Below are positions 1 to 7,755 of a stretch of 33,363 nt of DNA, one piece after another; positions within the stretch are counted from its first letter, which is position 1, and each line of letters opens with the position of its first letter. This DNA is from CAZAPZ01 sp964487285 (GTDB lineage Bacteria > Campylobacterota_A > Desulfurellia > JAADFJ01). The notes beneath the pieces were generated by a model, which searched no databases, had not been told where the DNA came from, and saw nothing but the letters and a program-made list of their open reading frames with translations. The stretch lies in contig CAZAPZ010000003.1 of NCBI GenBank assembly GCA_964487285.1, forward strand, positions 1 to 33,363. The letters are read 5' to 3'. The position numbers were made by a program, and so were the translations under genes.

Positions 1-43
1 TGCTTTTACTTAGATAATGAGCTATAGAGAAAAGGAGGCTTTA

Positions 44-100
44 TCAACAGGCTCTTAAGACGCGACCCCGGTAGCTTGCTCCTTCAAATATCTTGTTCAT
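44..100 (-). CDS. Possible 18-residue small ORF or leader peptide at the left edge
   Basis: An ATG at position 100 is preceded by a GAGGAGG Shine-Dalgarno sequence about 10 nt upstream, and a plausible promoter lies just before it. The frame reads MNKIFEGASYRGRVLRAC and stops at TGA, followed directly by TAA. I do not recognise the peptide. It could be a small protein, a leader peptide for a gene beyond the left edge of the window, or the broken start of a longer gene. The good ribosome binding site and promoter are the only support; there is no family evidence. Confidence 0.35.
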   Translation of the reverse strand: MNKIFEGASYRGRVLRAC

Positions 101-143
101 TATTATGTTTCCTCCTCTGAAATATGTATGGAAATTTCCTTGG

Positions 144-172
144 ATGATATATTAACATAAAATCACTGCCAA
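144..172 (-). promoter_or_regulatory. Candidate sigma-70-type promoter upstream of the left-edge small ORF
   Basis: On the minus strand TTGGCA (167-172) and TATCAT (144-149) are separated by 17 nt; each matches consensus at five of six positions. It lies in the 133-nt gap between the end of pfkA and the ATG at 100, and would give a leader of roughly 40 nt ending in a strong GAGGAGG site. The rest of this gap shows no clear rho-independent terminator for pfkA. Confidence 0.4.
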
Positions 173-233
173 CTCAATTCGGTAAAAAGCCTTTTATTGG
201 ATTGATATAGAAATTTGAACACTCCCTTTAAAT

Positions 234-1193
234 TCAATGTGAGAGCCGTGTCGCAAATTCAACATACCTTTCTCCAAGTTCTTTTTTATGACTAAGAACA
301 TCTATAAATGGTGTAATAACAATTTTCTTGTTCATAAGTCCCATCATTACGCCGCTTACACCATCCATAAGCGTTTGCACGGCATTACTTCCCAATCTAA
401 AACCAAGTATTCTATCAAAAACAGATGGCGAACCCCCTCTCTGCAGATGTCCCAAGACTGTTATGCGTGTATCAAGTTTTGCTATAGTCTTTAATGCATT
501 AGACATATCGGATGTAGCACCGGTACCTTCGGATACTATAATAATACTGTATGCCCTTCCGTTGGCATGCTCTGATTTAAGCCGTTTAGCAACGCTTTCA
601 ATATCATACTCAATTTCAGGTATCAAAAGAGCTTCCGAACCGGTTGCCATAGCTCCTACGAGTGCCAAATAGCCGGATTCTCTTCCCATTGTTTCAATCA
701 CAAAAGCTCTGTTATGAGAGGATGCCGTATCCTTGATAATATCAATACAGTGGGTTATCATATTTAATGATGTATCAACCCCCAATGAAATATCCGATCC
801 GTACAAATCGTTATCTATCGAGGCTGGAATTCCTACCACCGGAACACCCAATTTAGATAATGCGAGAGCTCCACACATAGACCCATCGCCTCCGAGAATA
901 ATGAGACCGTCTATATGTTCATTATGAAGATTTTCTACAGCTTTCTTTTGAATAGACAGCTCTTTAAACTCCGGATATCTGGATGTTTTTAAAATAGTTC
1001 CACCTCTTCTTGCAATTCCCGATATAGTTTTGAAATACATCTCAATAGCATTATTATCAGCTATTCCACGAAAGCCCCTTAAAAGACCGGTAACCGATAT
1101 ATTATTTCTTTCCGCCTCCTCAACTATTGATTTTAAAGCCGGATTCATTCCGGCTGAATCACCACCACTTGTTATAACAGCTATACGTTTCAT
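234..1193 (-). CDS. pfkA: ATP-dependent 6-phosphofructokinase
   Basis: Phosphorylates fructose 6-phosphate to fructose 1,6-bisphosphate in glycolysis (cytoplasm). The 319-residue protein has the group A PFK signatures: GGDSAGMN near residue 10, GGDGS at 101-105 (the ATP-type form; pyrophosphate enzymes usually have GGDDT), the catalytic loop SIDND with Asp127, ETMGR, and GHLQRGGSP. The start is taken at the second in-frame ATG because AGGAG lies 5 nt before it; the upstream ATG at 1211 overlaps ribF and has no such site. It follows the ribF stop by 8 nt, so it is probably the last gene of that operon. Compared with the E. coli enzyme, effector-site Arg21, Arg25 and Arg54 are Lys, Glu and Phe, so classical ADP/PEP control may be lost (inference from hand alignment). 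Confidence 0.95.
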   Translation of the reverse strand: MKRIAVITSGGDSAGMNPALKSIVEEAERNNISVTGLLRGFRGIADNNAIEMYFKTISGIARRGGTILKTSRYPEFKELSIQKKAVENLHNEHIDGLIILGGDGSMCGALALSKLGVPVVGIPASIDNDLYGSDISLGVDTSLNMITHCIDIIKDTASSHNRAFVIETMGRESGYLALVGAMATGSEALLIPEIEYDIESVAKRLKSEHANGRAYSIIIVSEGTGATSDMSNALKTIAKLDTRITVLGHLQRGGSPSVFDRILGFRLGSNAVQTLMDGVSGVMMGLMNKKIVITPFIDVLSHKKELGERYVEFATRLSH

Positions 1194-1201
1194 TGCCGCT
1201 C

Positions 1202-2119
1202 CTATCTGCATTGTTCTATATCTCTTTTAATCTGCTTCACAAGGCTTACCGCATTATCGAATTTTATCTCGTTTCTTACAAAATGCGTGAATAAAAGAGT
1301 TACTAATTTTCCGGTAAGATTTCCGTTAAAACCGATGATATGAGCTTCTACATGCCTTATACTGCCAAATGTGGGGTTGCTGCCTACATTGATTGCCGCT
1401 TTATATATCTTGTTTTCTAACTCTATATTGCCGCAATATACCCCATCGGATATAAGTCCTGTTTTTGGATATAGATTTATAGTTGGAATTCCAATTTTAG
1501 AACCCCTGCCTGCACCTTTTTTGACTCTTGATGCAATCGAATAATCTCTCCCCATCATTGCAGATGCCATATCAAGACTGCCATTTATAAGCTGCTTCCT
1601 GATTTTAGAACTACTGACTTTTTCTCCATTAATCAAAACGGGCGGAACTATTATAACTTTAAATCCATATCTTTTCCCAAGCTCATTTAGCTTCAAAGCA
1701 TTACCTTCTGCATTTTTACCAAATGTATAATTGTAGCCAACCACAGCACAGCCTATCTGCATATTTTCCAAAAGGTAATCTTTTACAAAGGCGGCATAAT
1801 TTAGATCTCTTATATGCTCATTAAATCTGTTGACTATTGCAATTTCAATACCATATCGGCTAAACAGCTTCATCTGACTTCTGAAGTTTGAAATAATAAA
1901 AGGCAATGTAGGCTTGAGGAGAAACCGCGGATGAGGCCAAAATGTAAAAACGGCAGCCGTCAACGACATGTTTTCAGCAGTTTCGACTGCAGTTTTTATA
2001 ACATTCTGGTGACCAATATGCACGCCGTCAAAACTGCCTAAAGCCAAAACCACTTTTCTCTTTTTTAAAATGGGACTACGAAAGTCTCTTACTATAATAG
2101 GAAATTGCTTCTCAGTCAT
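1202..2119 (-). CDS. ribF: Bifunctional riboflavin kinase / FAD synthetase
   Basis: Converts riboflavin to FMN and then to FAD in the cytoplasm. The N-terminal nucleotidyltransferase half carries GSFDGVHIGHQ near residue 30 and WPHPRF; the C-terminal riboflavin kinase half starts near residue 185 with GRDYSIASRV and has GIPTINL, then DGVYCG. About 305 residues is normal for the two-domain protein. Two starts are possible: TTG at 2125 or ATG at 2119; I use the ATG, although neither has a strong Shine-Dalgarno sequence. A 78-84 nt gap separates it from ispH upstream, and pfkA follows within 8 nt. Confidence 0.95.
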   Translation of the reverse strand: MTEKQFPIIVRDFRSPILKKRKVVLALGSFDGVHIGHQNVIKTAVETAENMSLTAAVFTFWPHPRFLLKPTLPFIISNFRSQMKLFSRYGIEIAIVNRFNEHIRDLNYAAFVKDYLLENMQIGCAVVGYNYTFGKNAEGNALKLNELGKRYGFKVIIVPPVLINGEKVSSSKIRKQLINGSLDMASAMMGRDYSIASRVKKGAGRGSKIGIPTINLYPKTGLISDGVYCGNIELENKIYKAAINVGSNPTFGSIRHVEAHIIGFNGNLTGKLVTLLFTHFVRNEIKFDNAVSLVKQIKRDIEQCR

Positions 2120-2203
2120 TTTCAATCTGAAAATTAGCTATTGCAGATAATAATATCATTGCCTATTTTGAAAAAAGCTTATGGAATTCAAAATCAACTC
2201 TCA

Positions 2204-3058
2204 CTAATTGAGGCATTCTATAGATAGATCTCCGCCAAACCATAAGTTTAATCTTTCTATAATGTCATCAACAATAAAATCAGGTGTAGATGCGCCTGTT
2301 ACAAGACCTGCTATGGAATTCTTTCCAAACCATTCAGCTTTTAGTTCGTCAACAGTCTCAATGTGGCAGCACCTATCACAATAATCGCTGCATACCATCT
2401 TTAATCGTTTTGTATTTGCACTATTCTTACCGCCTACAATGATCATTACGTCAACTATTTTGGCAAGTCGTGCTGCTTCCTCTTGTCTCTTCTCGGTAGC
2501 TCCGCAAATTGAATTATAGACATCCACTTCCGATGCTTTGTCTAAAAGCAACAATATGACTTTCTGAAATAACCGTTTTGATTGTGTTGTTTGAGAAACA
2601 ACGGCAACTTTTTCAAAATTAGGAAGTTTATCTATCTGGTCTATTGATTCAACAACTATTACATTTTTGGCGTATGACATTACCGCTTTGACTTCGGGGT
2701 GAGATTTATCACCAAAAATTATAATTGGAACATTTTCCTTAGCTTTTGCCTTAACAAAATTTTGAGCATTTTTAACAAAAGGACAAGTCGCATCAACATA
2801 ATTAACACCGTTTGCTTCTAAACTTTCATAGATTTCAGGTCCCACTCCATGCGAGCGGATAACGAGCTTGCAATTATCTTTGATCACTTCATCCGCAATA
2901 TCCACGCCTTTTGCAATAAGTTTTTCTATCATTTGAGGATTATGAATCAGCGGTCCGAATGTCTTAACTTTGTGAGTTGTCGAAAGTTTATCAACTATTC
3001 CTACCGCCCTTTTTACGCCGTAACAAAATCCAATTTCTTCCGATAACAATAGTTTCAT
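2204..3058 (-). CDS. ispH: 4-hydroxy-3-methylbut-2-enyl diphosphate reductase
   Basis: Last step of the MEP isoprenoid pathway: reduces HMBPP to IPP and DMAPP with a [4Fe-4S] cluster. The cluster cysteines are visible at 12 (GFCYGV), 92 (DATCPFV) and 185 (SICGATEKR), as are the substrate residues His39, His70 (RSHGVGP), His120 and Glu122 (SHPEV). At 284 residues it is full length. It begins 6 nt after the stop of the tyrA-cmk fusion. In many Proteobacteria and Campylobacterota ispH is followed by rpsA; here ribF follows instead. A local cysteine-rich stretch (CSDYCDRCC) precedes the usual HIETVDEL segment; its meaning is unknown. Confidence 0.96.
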   Translation of the reverse strand: MKLLLSEEIGFCYGVKRAVGIVDKLSTTHKVKTFGPLIHNPQMIEKLIAKGVDIADEVIKDNCKLVIRSHGVGPEIYESLEANGVNYVDATCPFVKNAQNFVKAKAKENVPIIIFGDKSHPEVKAVMSYAKNVIVVESIDQIDKLPNFEKVAVVSQTTQSKRLFQKVILLLLDKASEVDVYNSICGATEKRQEEAARLAKIVDVMIIVGGKNSANTKRLKMVCSDYCDRCCHIETVDELKAEWFGKNSIAGLVTGASTPDFIVDDIIERLNLWFGGDLSIECLN

Positions 3059-3064
3059 AAGCCG

Positions 3065-4504
3065 TCAAATCTTACAATCGGCATTTGGGATAGTTTTCCT
3101 GATAATCGAACTTATCATTTTCATCACAGATTTATAAGAAGCAGTAGTATCAATATATACTGCGTCATTGGCAGAAAGAAGTGGATCGGCAGCTCTTGAA
3201 GCATCTCCCGTATCTCTTTTCTCCATCTGCTCTTTTGTAGAACAGCAATCATCTTTCTTTCTCCTTTTTGCACGAATATCAATAGGAGCGTCAAGAAATA
3301 ACTTAAGGAGTGCATTTGGAAAAACTTTAGTTCCAATGTCTCTGCCTTCCACAATCGCTGAATTGTTTCCAACCATGTGATATATCAAGCTATTTACCTC
3401 ATCTCTTACCTTAGCATCTTTTGCAATATCACTTGCCTTCATGCCCACTTTCTCACTTCGTATTGAGCCATCTATATTCTTGCCACTGTAGAATAAATTC
3501 CATTTTTCATTCTGTTTTTTAAACTCAAGCTTCTTCATATCTAAATCTTTTATATATGCTTTAGCCCTATACAAGGCTCCGCTATCAATATATATAAATT
3601 TGAGCTTATCAGCAATTTCTCTGCTTACACTACTTTTGCCTGCACCCGATGGTCCATCTACTGCAATAATAATTCGTCTATTTTTTTTTTGCAATAGTTT
3701 CGCAGTCTGCGCTCTTGATAAAAAGTCCATAATGCCGGCTTGATTTTCTATACAGGTTCTAAGTTTACACAGACTTTTCTCATATTTATATATTGCGGAT
3801 AAGACATATTTTTTATTATATACAAAAATATCCCTCCACATTTTTGGGGAACTAAAAGCTATTCTCGTAAAATCAGCCATGCCTCCGCCCATAAATTCAG
3901 ACATTTTATCATCTTCAATTGTTGATTCGACAAGACTGTATGCAGCGACATGCGGAAGATGACTCATCATAGCAAAAATTTTGTCATGACGGTCTGCACT
4001 CATGAAAATCGGATCTGCACCCAAATCTTTCCAAAATCCTGCTATCTTTTCTACATCAGAATTTCTATCGTCTGTCGTAATAACAACCGTTTTATTCTTA
4101 AACAAACCGCTCAAAGCTGCATTGGGACCGTTTTTCTCGGTTCCTGCAATGGGATGACACGGCACAAAAGAAGCCTCGCTCTTGATTTTAGCAACTTCAT
4201 CAACGATATATTTTTTCACACTTCCCGTATCAATAACAATCGATCTTTTAGACAGGGAAGGAACAATTTTCTTGTATATTTCTGGTATATCGCCAACAGG
4301 AGCAGAAATAATTATCAGATCAAAATCGGATAAATTTTCAATCGGCATCGCAAAATCTATAAGACCAATCGACTCGGCAATCTTGAGATTATTTTCAAAA
4401 ATGTCATACCCCGCAACTTTTTTTGCTAACCGCAGATCTTTTATATCAGAAGCAATAGATCCTCCGATTAAGCCAAGACCGATAATAAAAACTTTTTTAA
4501 ACAC
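3065..4504 (-). CDS. Prephenate dehydrogenase-cytidylate kinase fusion protein
   Basis: One 479-residue frame joins two enzymes. Residues 1-268 are TyrA (prephenate to 4-hydroxyphenylpyruvate, tyrosine synthesis): NAD-binding GLGLIGGS at 9-16, CHPIAGTEKNGP at 116-127 and SHLPH at 181-185. Residues 277-470 are Cmk (phosphorylates CMP and dCMP): P-loop GPSGAGKSS at 284-292, YIDSGALYRA, EGRDIGTKVFPNA, and a C-terminal RDTGDASR...PLLSANDA. The start is GTG with AGG just upstream, 3 nt after the aroF stop. The usual neighbour aroA is missing between the two domains. The junction is encoded by ten A residues (3681-3690), and a one-base slip in either direction gives a stop at once or within a few codons. 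It is either a true fusion, a slippage-controlled pair, or a homopolymer assembly artefact. Confidence 0.9.
   Translation of the reverse strand: MFKKVFIIGLGLIGGSIASDIKDLRLAKKVAGYDIFENNLKIAESIGLIDFAMPIENLSDFDLIIISAPVGDIPEIYKKIVPSLSKRSIVIDTGSVKKYIVDEVAKIKSEASFVPCHPIAGTEKNGPNAALSGLFKNKTVVITTDDRNSDVEKIAGFWKDLGADPIFMSADRHDKIFAMMSHLPHVAAYSLVESTIEDDKMSEFMGGGMADFTRIAFSSPKMWRDIFVYNKKYVLSAIYKYEKSLCKLRTCIENQAGIMDFLSRAQTAKLLQKKNRRIIIAVDGPSGAGKSSVSREIADKLKFIYIDSGALYRAKAYIKDLDMKKLEFKKQNEKWNLFYSGKNIDGSIRSEKVGMKASDIAKDAKVRDEVNSLIYHMVGNNSAIVEGRDIGTKVFPNALLKLFLDAPIDIRAKRRKKDDCCSTKEQMEKRDTGDASRAADPLLSANDAVYIDTTASYKSVMKMISSIIRKTIPNADCKI
3681..3690 (-). repeat. A10 homopolymer at the TyrA/Cmk junction
   Basis: Ten T on the plus strand, so ten A in the message, coding Gln-Lys-Lys-Asn at the domain boundary. 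With eleven A the next codon is TAG, ending TyrA as ...LLQKKK. With nine A the frame reaches TAG after seven more codons (ATA to CAG). A tract of this length is known to permit RNA-polymerase slippage in bacteria; whether it does so here is inference. Confidence 0.6.
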
Positions 4505-4507
4505 CGC

Positions 4508-5524
4508 CTATACTGTTCTATCGACTGCTTTTGCAATAATATTAACAGAATTCATCATTTTTCCAAAATCATTAGGCAGTAATGCCTGGGCTCCATCCGA
4601 AAGTGCTTCTGCCGGATTTGTATGAACTTCAACCATTATTCCATCAGCTCCGGATGCAATAGCAGCCAGTGCCATGGGTGCTACAAGATATTTTCTGCCG
4701 GTTGCATGTGAGGGATCAACAATTATAGGCAGATGGGAAAGCTCCTTTATTGCAGGAACAATGGCAAGATCAAGCGTGTTTCTCGTGTATTGCTCAAATG
4801 TTCTTATGCCTCGCTCGCACAAAATAACAGATTCATTTCCTTCGCTCATTATATATTCTGCCGCCAATAAAAACTCCTGCAGTGTTGACGACATACCTCG
4901 TTTTAACATTACAGGTAGTTTGGATTTCCCAACCTCTTTAAGCAGTGTAAAATTTGCCATATTACGAGCACCTATTTGAAAGATATCCGTATATTTTCCT
5001 ATAAGTTCCAAATATCTCGCATCCATAACTTCAGTTATTACCGACATATTGTTTTCATCAGCCGCTTGTCTGAGGATTTTCAAACCTTCTTCGCCAAGCC
5101 CTTGAAATGAATACGGACTAGTGCGAGGTTTAAATGCACCGCCTCTTAAAATGGCGGCTCCACGAGACGAAACCGCTTTGGCAATCTCCATAACCGTGTC
5201 TCTGTTTTCAACTGAACATGGACCAGCCATAATAACTATATTTTTACCGCCAATCTTAGTTCCTTTGACATCAATAATAGTTTTCTCAGGATGAAACGCT
5301 CTGCTGACAAGCTTATAAGGCTTATTAACCTGCATAACATTTTCGACACCATCAAATGCAAGAAATGCCCGCTCCTGAAGAGTTTCGCCTTTTCCTATTA
5401 TTCCTATTACCGTCTTGTTATCTCCTGTCGAAAGATGCGTTTCAAATCCCCATCTTTTGATTCTTCTGAGTAAAGCTTCTATCTGTTCCTTGGTTGCCGT
5501 TTTTTTCATTACAATAATCATCAT
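4508..5524 (-). CDS. aroF: 3-deoxy-7-phosphoheptulonate (DAHP) synthase, Thermotoga-like with N-terminal ferredoxin-like domain
   Basis: First step of the shikimate pathway: condenses PEP and erythrose 4-phosphate. Residues 1-80 match the small ferredoxin-like regulatory domain of the type I-beta class (VIGIIGKG, NKPYKLVSRAFHP), the part that binds tyrosine in the Thermotoga enzyme. The barrel follows with GPCSVE (metal-binding Cys103), GGAFKPRTSPYSFQGLG, KRGMSST and DPSHATGRK. At 338 residues it is complete. Its ATG overlaps the hisC stop (ATGA), with GGAG upstream, so the two are translationally coupled. Feedback inhibition by an aromatic amino acid is likely from the domain, but the ligand is not determined by sequence. 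Confidence 0.95.
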   Translation of the reverse strand: MMIIVMKKTATKEQIEALLRRIKRWGFETHLSTGDNKTVIGIIGKGETLQERAFLAFDGVENVMQVNKPYKLVSRAFHPEKTIIDVKGTKIGGKNIVIMAGPCSVENRDTVMEIAKAVSSRGAAILRGGAFKPRTSPYSFQGLGEEGLKILRQAADENNMSVITEVMDARYLELIGKYTDIFQIGARNMANFTLLKEVGKSKLPVMLKRGMSSTLQEFLLAAEYIMSEGNESVILCERGIRTFEQYTRNTLDLAIVPAIKELSHLPIIVDPSHATGRKYLVAPMALAAIASGADGIMVEVHTNPAEALSDGAQALLPNDFGKMMNSVNIIAKAVDRTV

Positions 5525-6615
5525 CTATGCTCCATCAGTTCTCTTAAATTTGTTATAAACTTTTTATTCTCATCTGAGTTGCCAACGGTAACACGTATAA
5601 AGTTTTCAAGCCCGTATCCTTTCATGTCTCTCACTATAACACCTTTTTTTAACAGCATTTCAGCAATATCCGGCTTTTTTAGATCTACGAGTATAAAATT
5701 TGCATAACTTTCAACATATTTTAGATTAAGCATATCAAACTCTGATTTTAAATAATCCATTCCGTCTTTTACCATTTTTCTCGTTTGCTTCAAGAACTTA
5801 CGATCATCTAACGCCGCCATAGCGGCAATTTGAGCTACTATATTAACGTTAAAAGGTTGTCTAACATTGTTTATCGCCTGTATAACCTCTTTACTGCCAA
5901 TGGCATATCCTATTCTCAATCCGGCCAGTCCATACGCTTTTGAAAAGGTCCTTAAAATAGCAAGATTATCATAATCCGAAAGCATATCTATAGTTTCATA
6001 AAATCCAGGCTTGCCTATTGCAAATTCATAATATGCTTCATCCACAACAACAAGTATGTCATTCGGGATTTTATTCATAAATTCGGTTAGTTCATCCCGC
6101 ATAATAATAGCACCGGTAGGATTATTAGGTGAATTAAGAAAAATTATTCTCGTTCTGTCGTTTACCGATTTTCTTACCGCATTAAGATCGGTTTTAAAAT
6201 TTTTCAAAGAAGCCATGTTAACTTTGACTTTATGGGTGTTTCCGATTAAAAGATATTCTGCAAATGATGGAAACGCCATTATAGTTTCATCGCCTTCTTC
6301 GCAAATAGCTGCATACAGCAATCCTATAATCTCATCGGATCCGTTTCCAAATATAATCCTGTCAGACGAAATAGAATATTTTTCCGCTATTTTTTCTTTA
6401 AGATCATAGCATAATCCATCAGGATAACGAAAAACTTCGTTTATGTTTGCCTGAATTGCCGCAGTTGCAAGCGGCGATGGACCTAAACTATTTTCATTTG
6501 AGGCAAGCTTAACAATATCGTTCTCATTGATACCAATCTCACGCGCAACATATTGTATCGGTTTACCGGGTGCATATGTAGTTAAATCCCTTACCCATTT
6601 TCTAATTTTTATCAT
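5521..6615 (-). CDS. hisC: Histidinol-phosphate / aromatic aminotransferase (HisC family)
   Basis: A 364-residue fold-type I PLP aminotransferase of the HisC family: SNENSLGPSP near 39, NSPNNPTG at 161-168, DEAYYEF at 192-198, and the PLP lysine Lys226 in TFSKAYGLAGLRIGY. It lies between pheA and aroF with 4-nt ATGA overlaps on both sides. That setting suggests it may aminate phenylpyruvate and 4-hydroxyphenylpyruvate as well as, or instead of, imidazole-acetol phosphate. No other his genes are in the window. The family call is firm; the in vivo substrate is inference. Confidence 0.92.
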   Translation of the reverse strand: MIKIRKWVRDLTTYAPGKPIQYVAREIGINENDIVKLASNENSLGPSPLATAAIQANINEVFRYPDGLCYDLKEKIAEKYSISSDRIIFGNGSDEIIGLLYAAICEEGDETIMAFPSFAEYLLIGNTHKVKVNMASLKNFKTDLNAVRKSVNDRTRIIFLNSPNNPTGAIIMRDELTEFMNKIPNDILVVVDEAYYEFAIGKPGFYETIDMLSDYDNLAILRTFSKAYGLAGLRIGYAIGSKEVIQAINNVRQPFNVNIVAQIAAMAALDDRKFLKQTRKMVKDGMDYLKSEFDMLNLKYVESYANFILVDLKKPDIAEMLLKKGVIVRDMKGYGLENFIRVTVGNSDENKKFITNLRELMEHR

Positions 6616-7688
6616 AACTTTACTCCGTTATTTGAGATTCCAGCCGGATAAGATCCTAAAAATGCAAAAATTGTTGACTGCATTTTAAGTTCTCCTATCG
6701 CCCTTTTAATATTTTCATCGTTTATATGTCCATAGCAATCTATATAAAAGATATAGCTCCACGGATCTTCTTTATTGGGTCTTGAAATAATCCGAGTTAA
6801 GTCGATACCCCATCTCGAAAAAATAGATAATGCATCATAGAGTACTCCTACTCTATTTTTAGTTGCAAAAAGTATAGATGTTTTATCCGATCCCGATGGT
6901 TTAGCGTCAAAATTACCTATAACGAGAAATCTGGTTGTATTATCCGATCTATCTTCAATATTTGGAGCAAGAAGATTAAGATGATAGATGTCTGCTGCCG
7001 TTATTGATGCTATTGCTGCTGATTTGAGTTCACCGGATGCAAGTTTGGCAGCCTTGGCAGTGCTTGCAACATCTACCGTTTCTACATTCAGATTGTTTTT
7101 TATCCATTTTTTGCACTGTGCTAATGCGTACGGATGTGAATAAATTTTTTTAATATCCGCAAGTGATTTCTCTCTGCTCAAAAGATGATGGTGTACCTTA
7201 AGTACAATTTCTGAAACTATTTTTGATTTGGTTTTAAGAAAAATATCCAAGGTATCGTTAATGATACCTTCGCTGGAGTTCTCAATGGGAACAACTCCAA
7301 TATCAGATCTGCCCGACTGAACCGACGAAAATACCTGCTCAATATCGTTTTGCGGATAATATTTTGCAGAAAGTCCAAAGCGTGAAATCGCCGCTTCCTG
7401 GCTAAACGTAGCTTCAGGACCAAAATATGATACTTTAAGCGATCCTTCAAGCAGAATAGACGCCGATATTATCTCCCTATAAATAAACTTTAAGCTTTCG
7501 GTAGGAAAAGAGCTATCTGAAAATCGGGATATTCTATCAAAAACGGCTTTTTCCCGTTCGGGAGCAAAAATAGGAATTCGCTCTTTTCTCTTAACATCGC
7601 TTATTTTTTTAACAATCTTTGCCCGTTTATCCAAGAGTTTAACAATGTCTTTATCAATATCGTTTATTTTGTTTCTTATCTCTTCCAT
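6612..7688 (-). CDS. pheA: Bifunctional chorismate mutase / prephenate dehydratase (P-protein)
   Basis: Makes phenylpyruvate from chorismate. Counting from the chosen start: AroQ chorismate mutase domain at 1-85 (RNKINDIDKDIVKLLDKRA), prephenate dehydratase at 86-270 (FGPEATFSQEAA, VPIENSSEG, NTTRFLVIG), and a C-terminal ACT domain from 275 (GVLYDALSIF, SRPN) for phenylalanine feedback. I start at ATG 7688 because AGGAAGG lies 5 nt before it; an in-frame TTG at 7712 would add eight residues without a ribosome site. The stop overlaps the hisC ATG. A 67-nt gap with a run of A separates it from accA upstream. Confidence 0.95.
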   Translation of the reverse strand: MEEIRNKINDIDKDIVKLLDKRAKIVKKISDVKRKERIPIFAPEREKAVFDRISRFSDSSFPTESLKFIYREIISASILLEGSLKVSYFGPEATFSQEAAISRFGLSAKYYPQNDIEQVFSSVQSGRSDIGVVPIENSSEGIINDTLDIFLKTKSKIVSEIVLKVHHHLLSREKSLADIKKIYSHPYALAQCKKWIKNNLNVETVDVASTAKAAKLASGELKSAAIASITAADIYHLNLLAPNIEDRSDNTTRFLVIGNFDAKPSGSDKTSILFATKNRVGVLYDALSIFSRWGIDLTRIISRPNKEDPWSYIFYIDCYGHINDENIKRAIGELKMQSTIFAFLGSYPAGISNNGVKL

Positions 7689-7755
7689 AGTAACCTTCCT
7701 TATGTTGTTCAAAGGTTCTTCGCTTCTCTCTTTTTTTTATATTCAAAATTCAACA

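Noticed and set aside
44..46. TGA of the left-edge small ORF as a selenocysteine codon
   Set aside because: The next codon is TAA, so read-through would add a single residue; no SECIS-like stem was evident.
4182..4625. Plus-strand 147-codon open frame
   Set aside because: Antisense to tyrA-cmk and aroF, both well supported; composition is that of a shadow frame.
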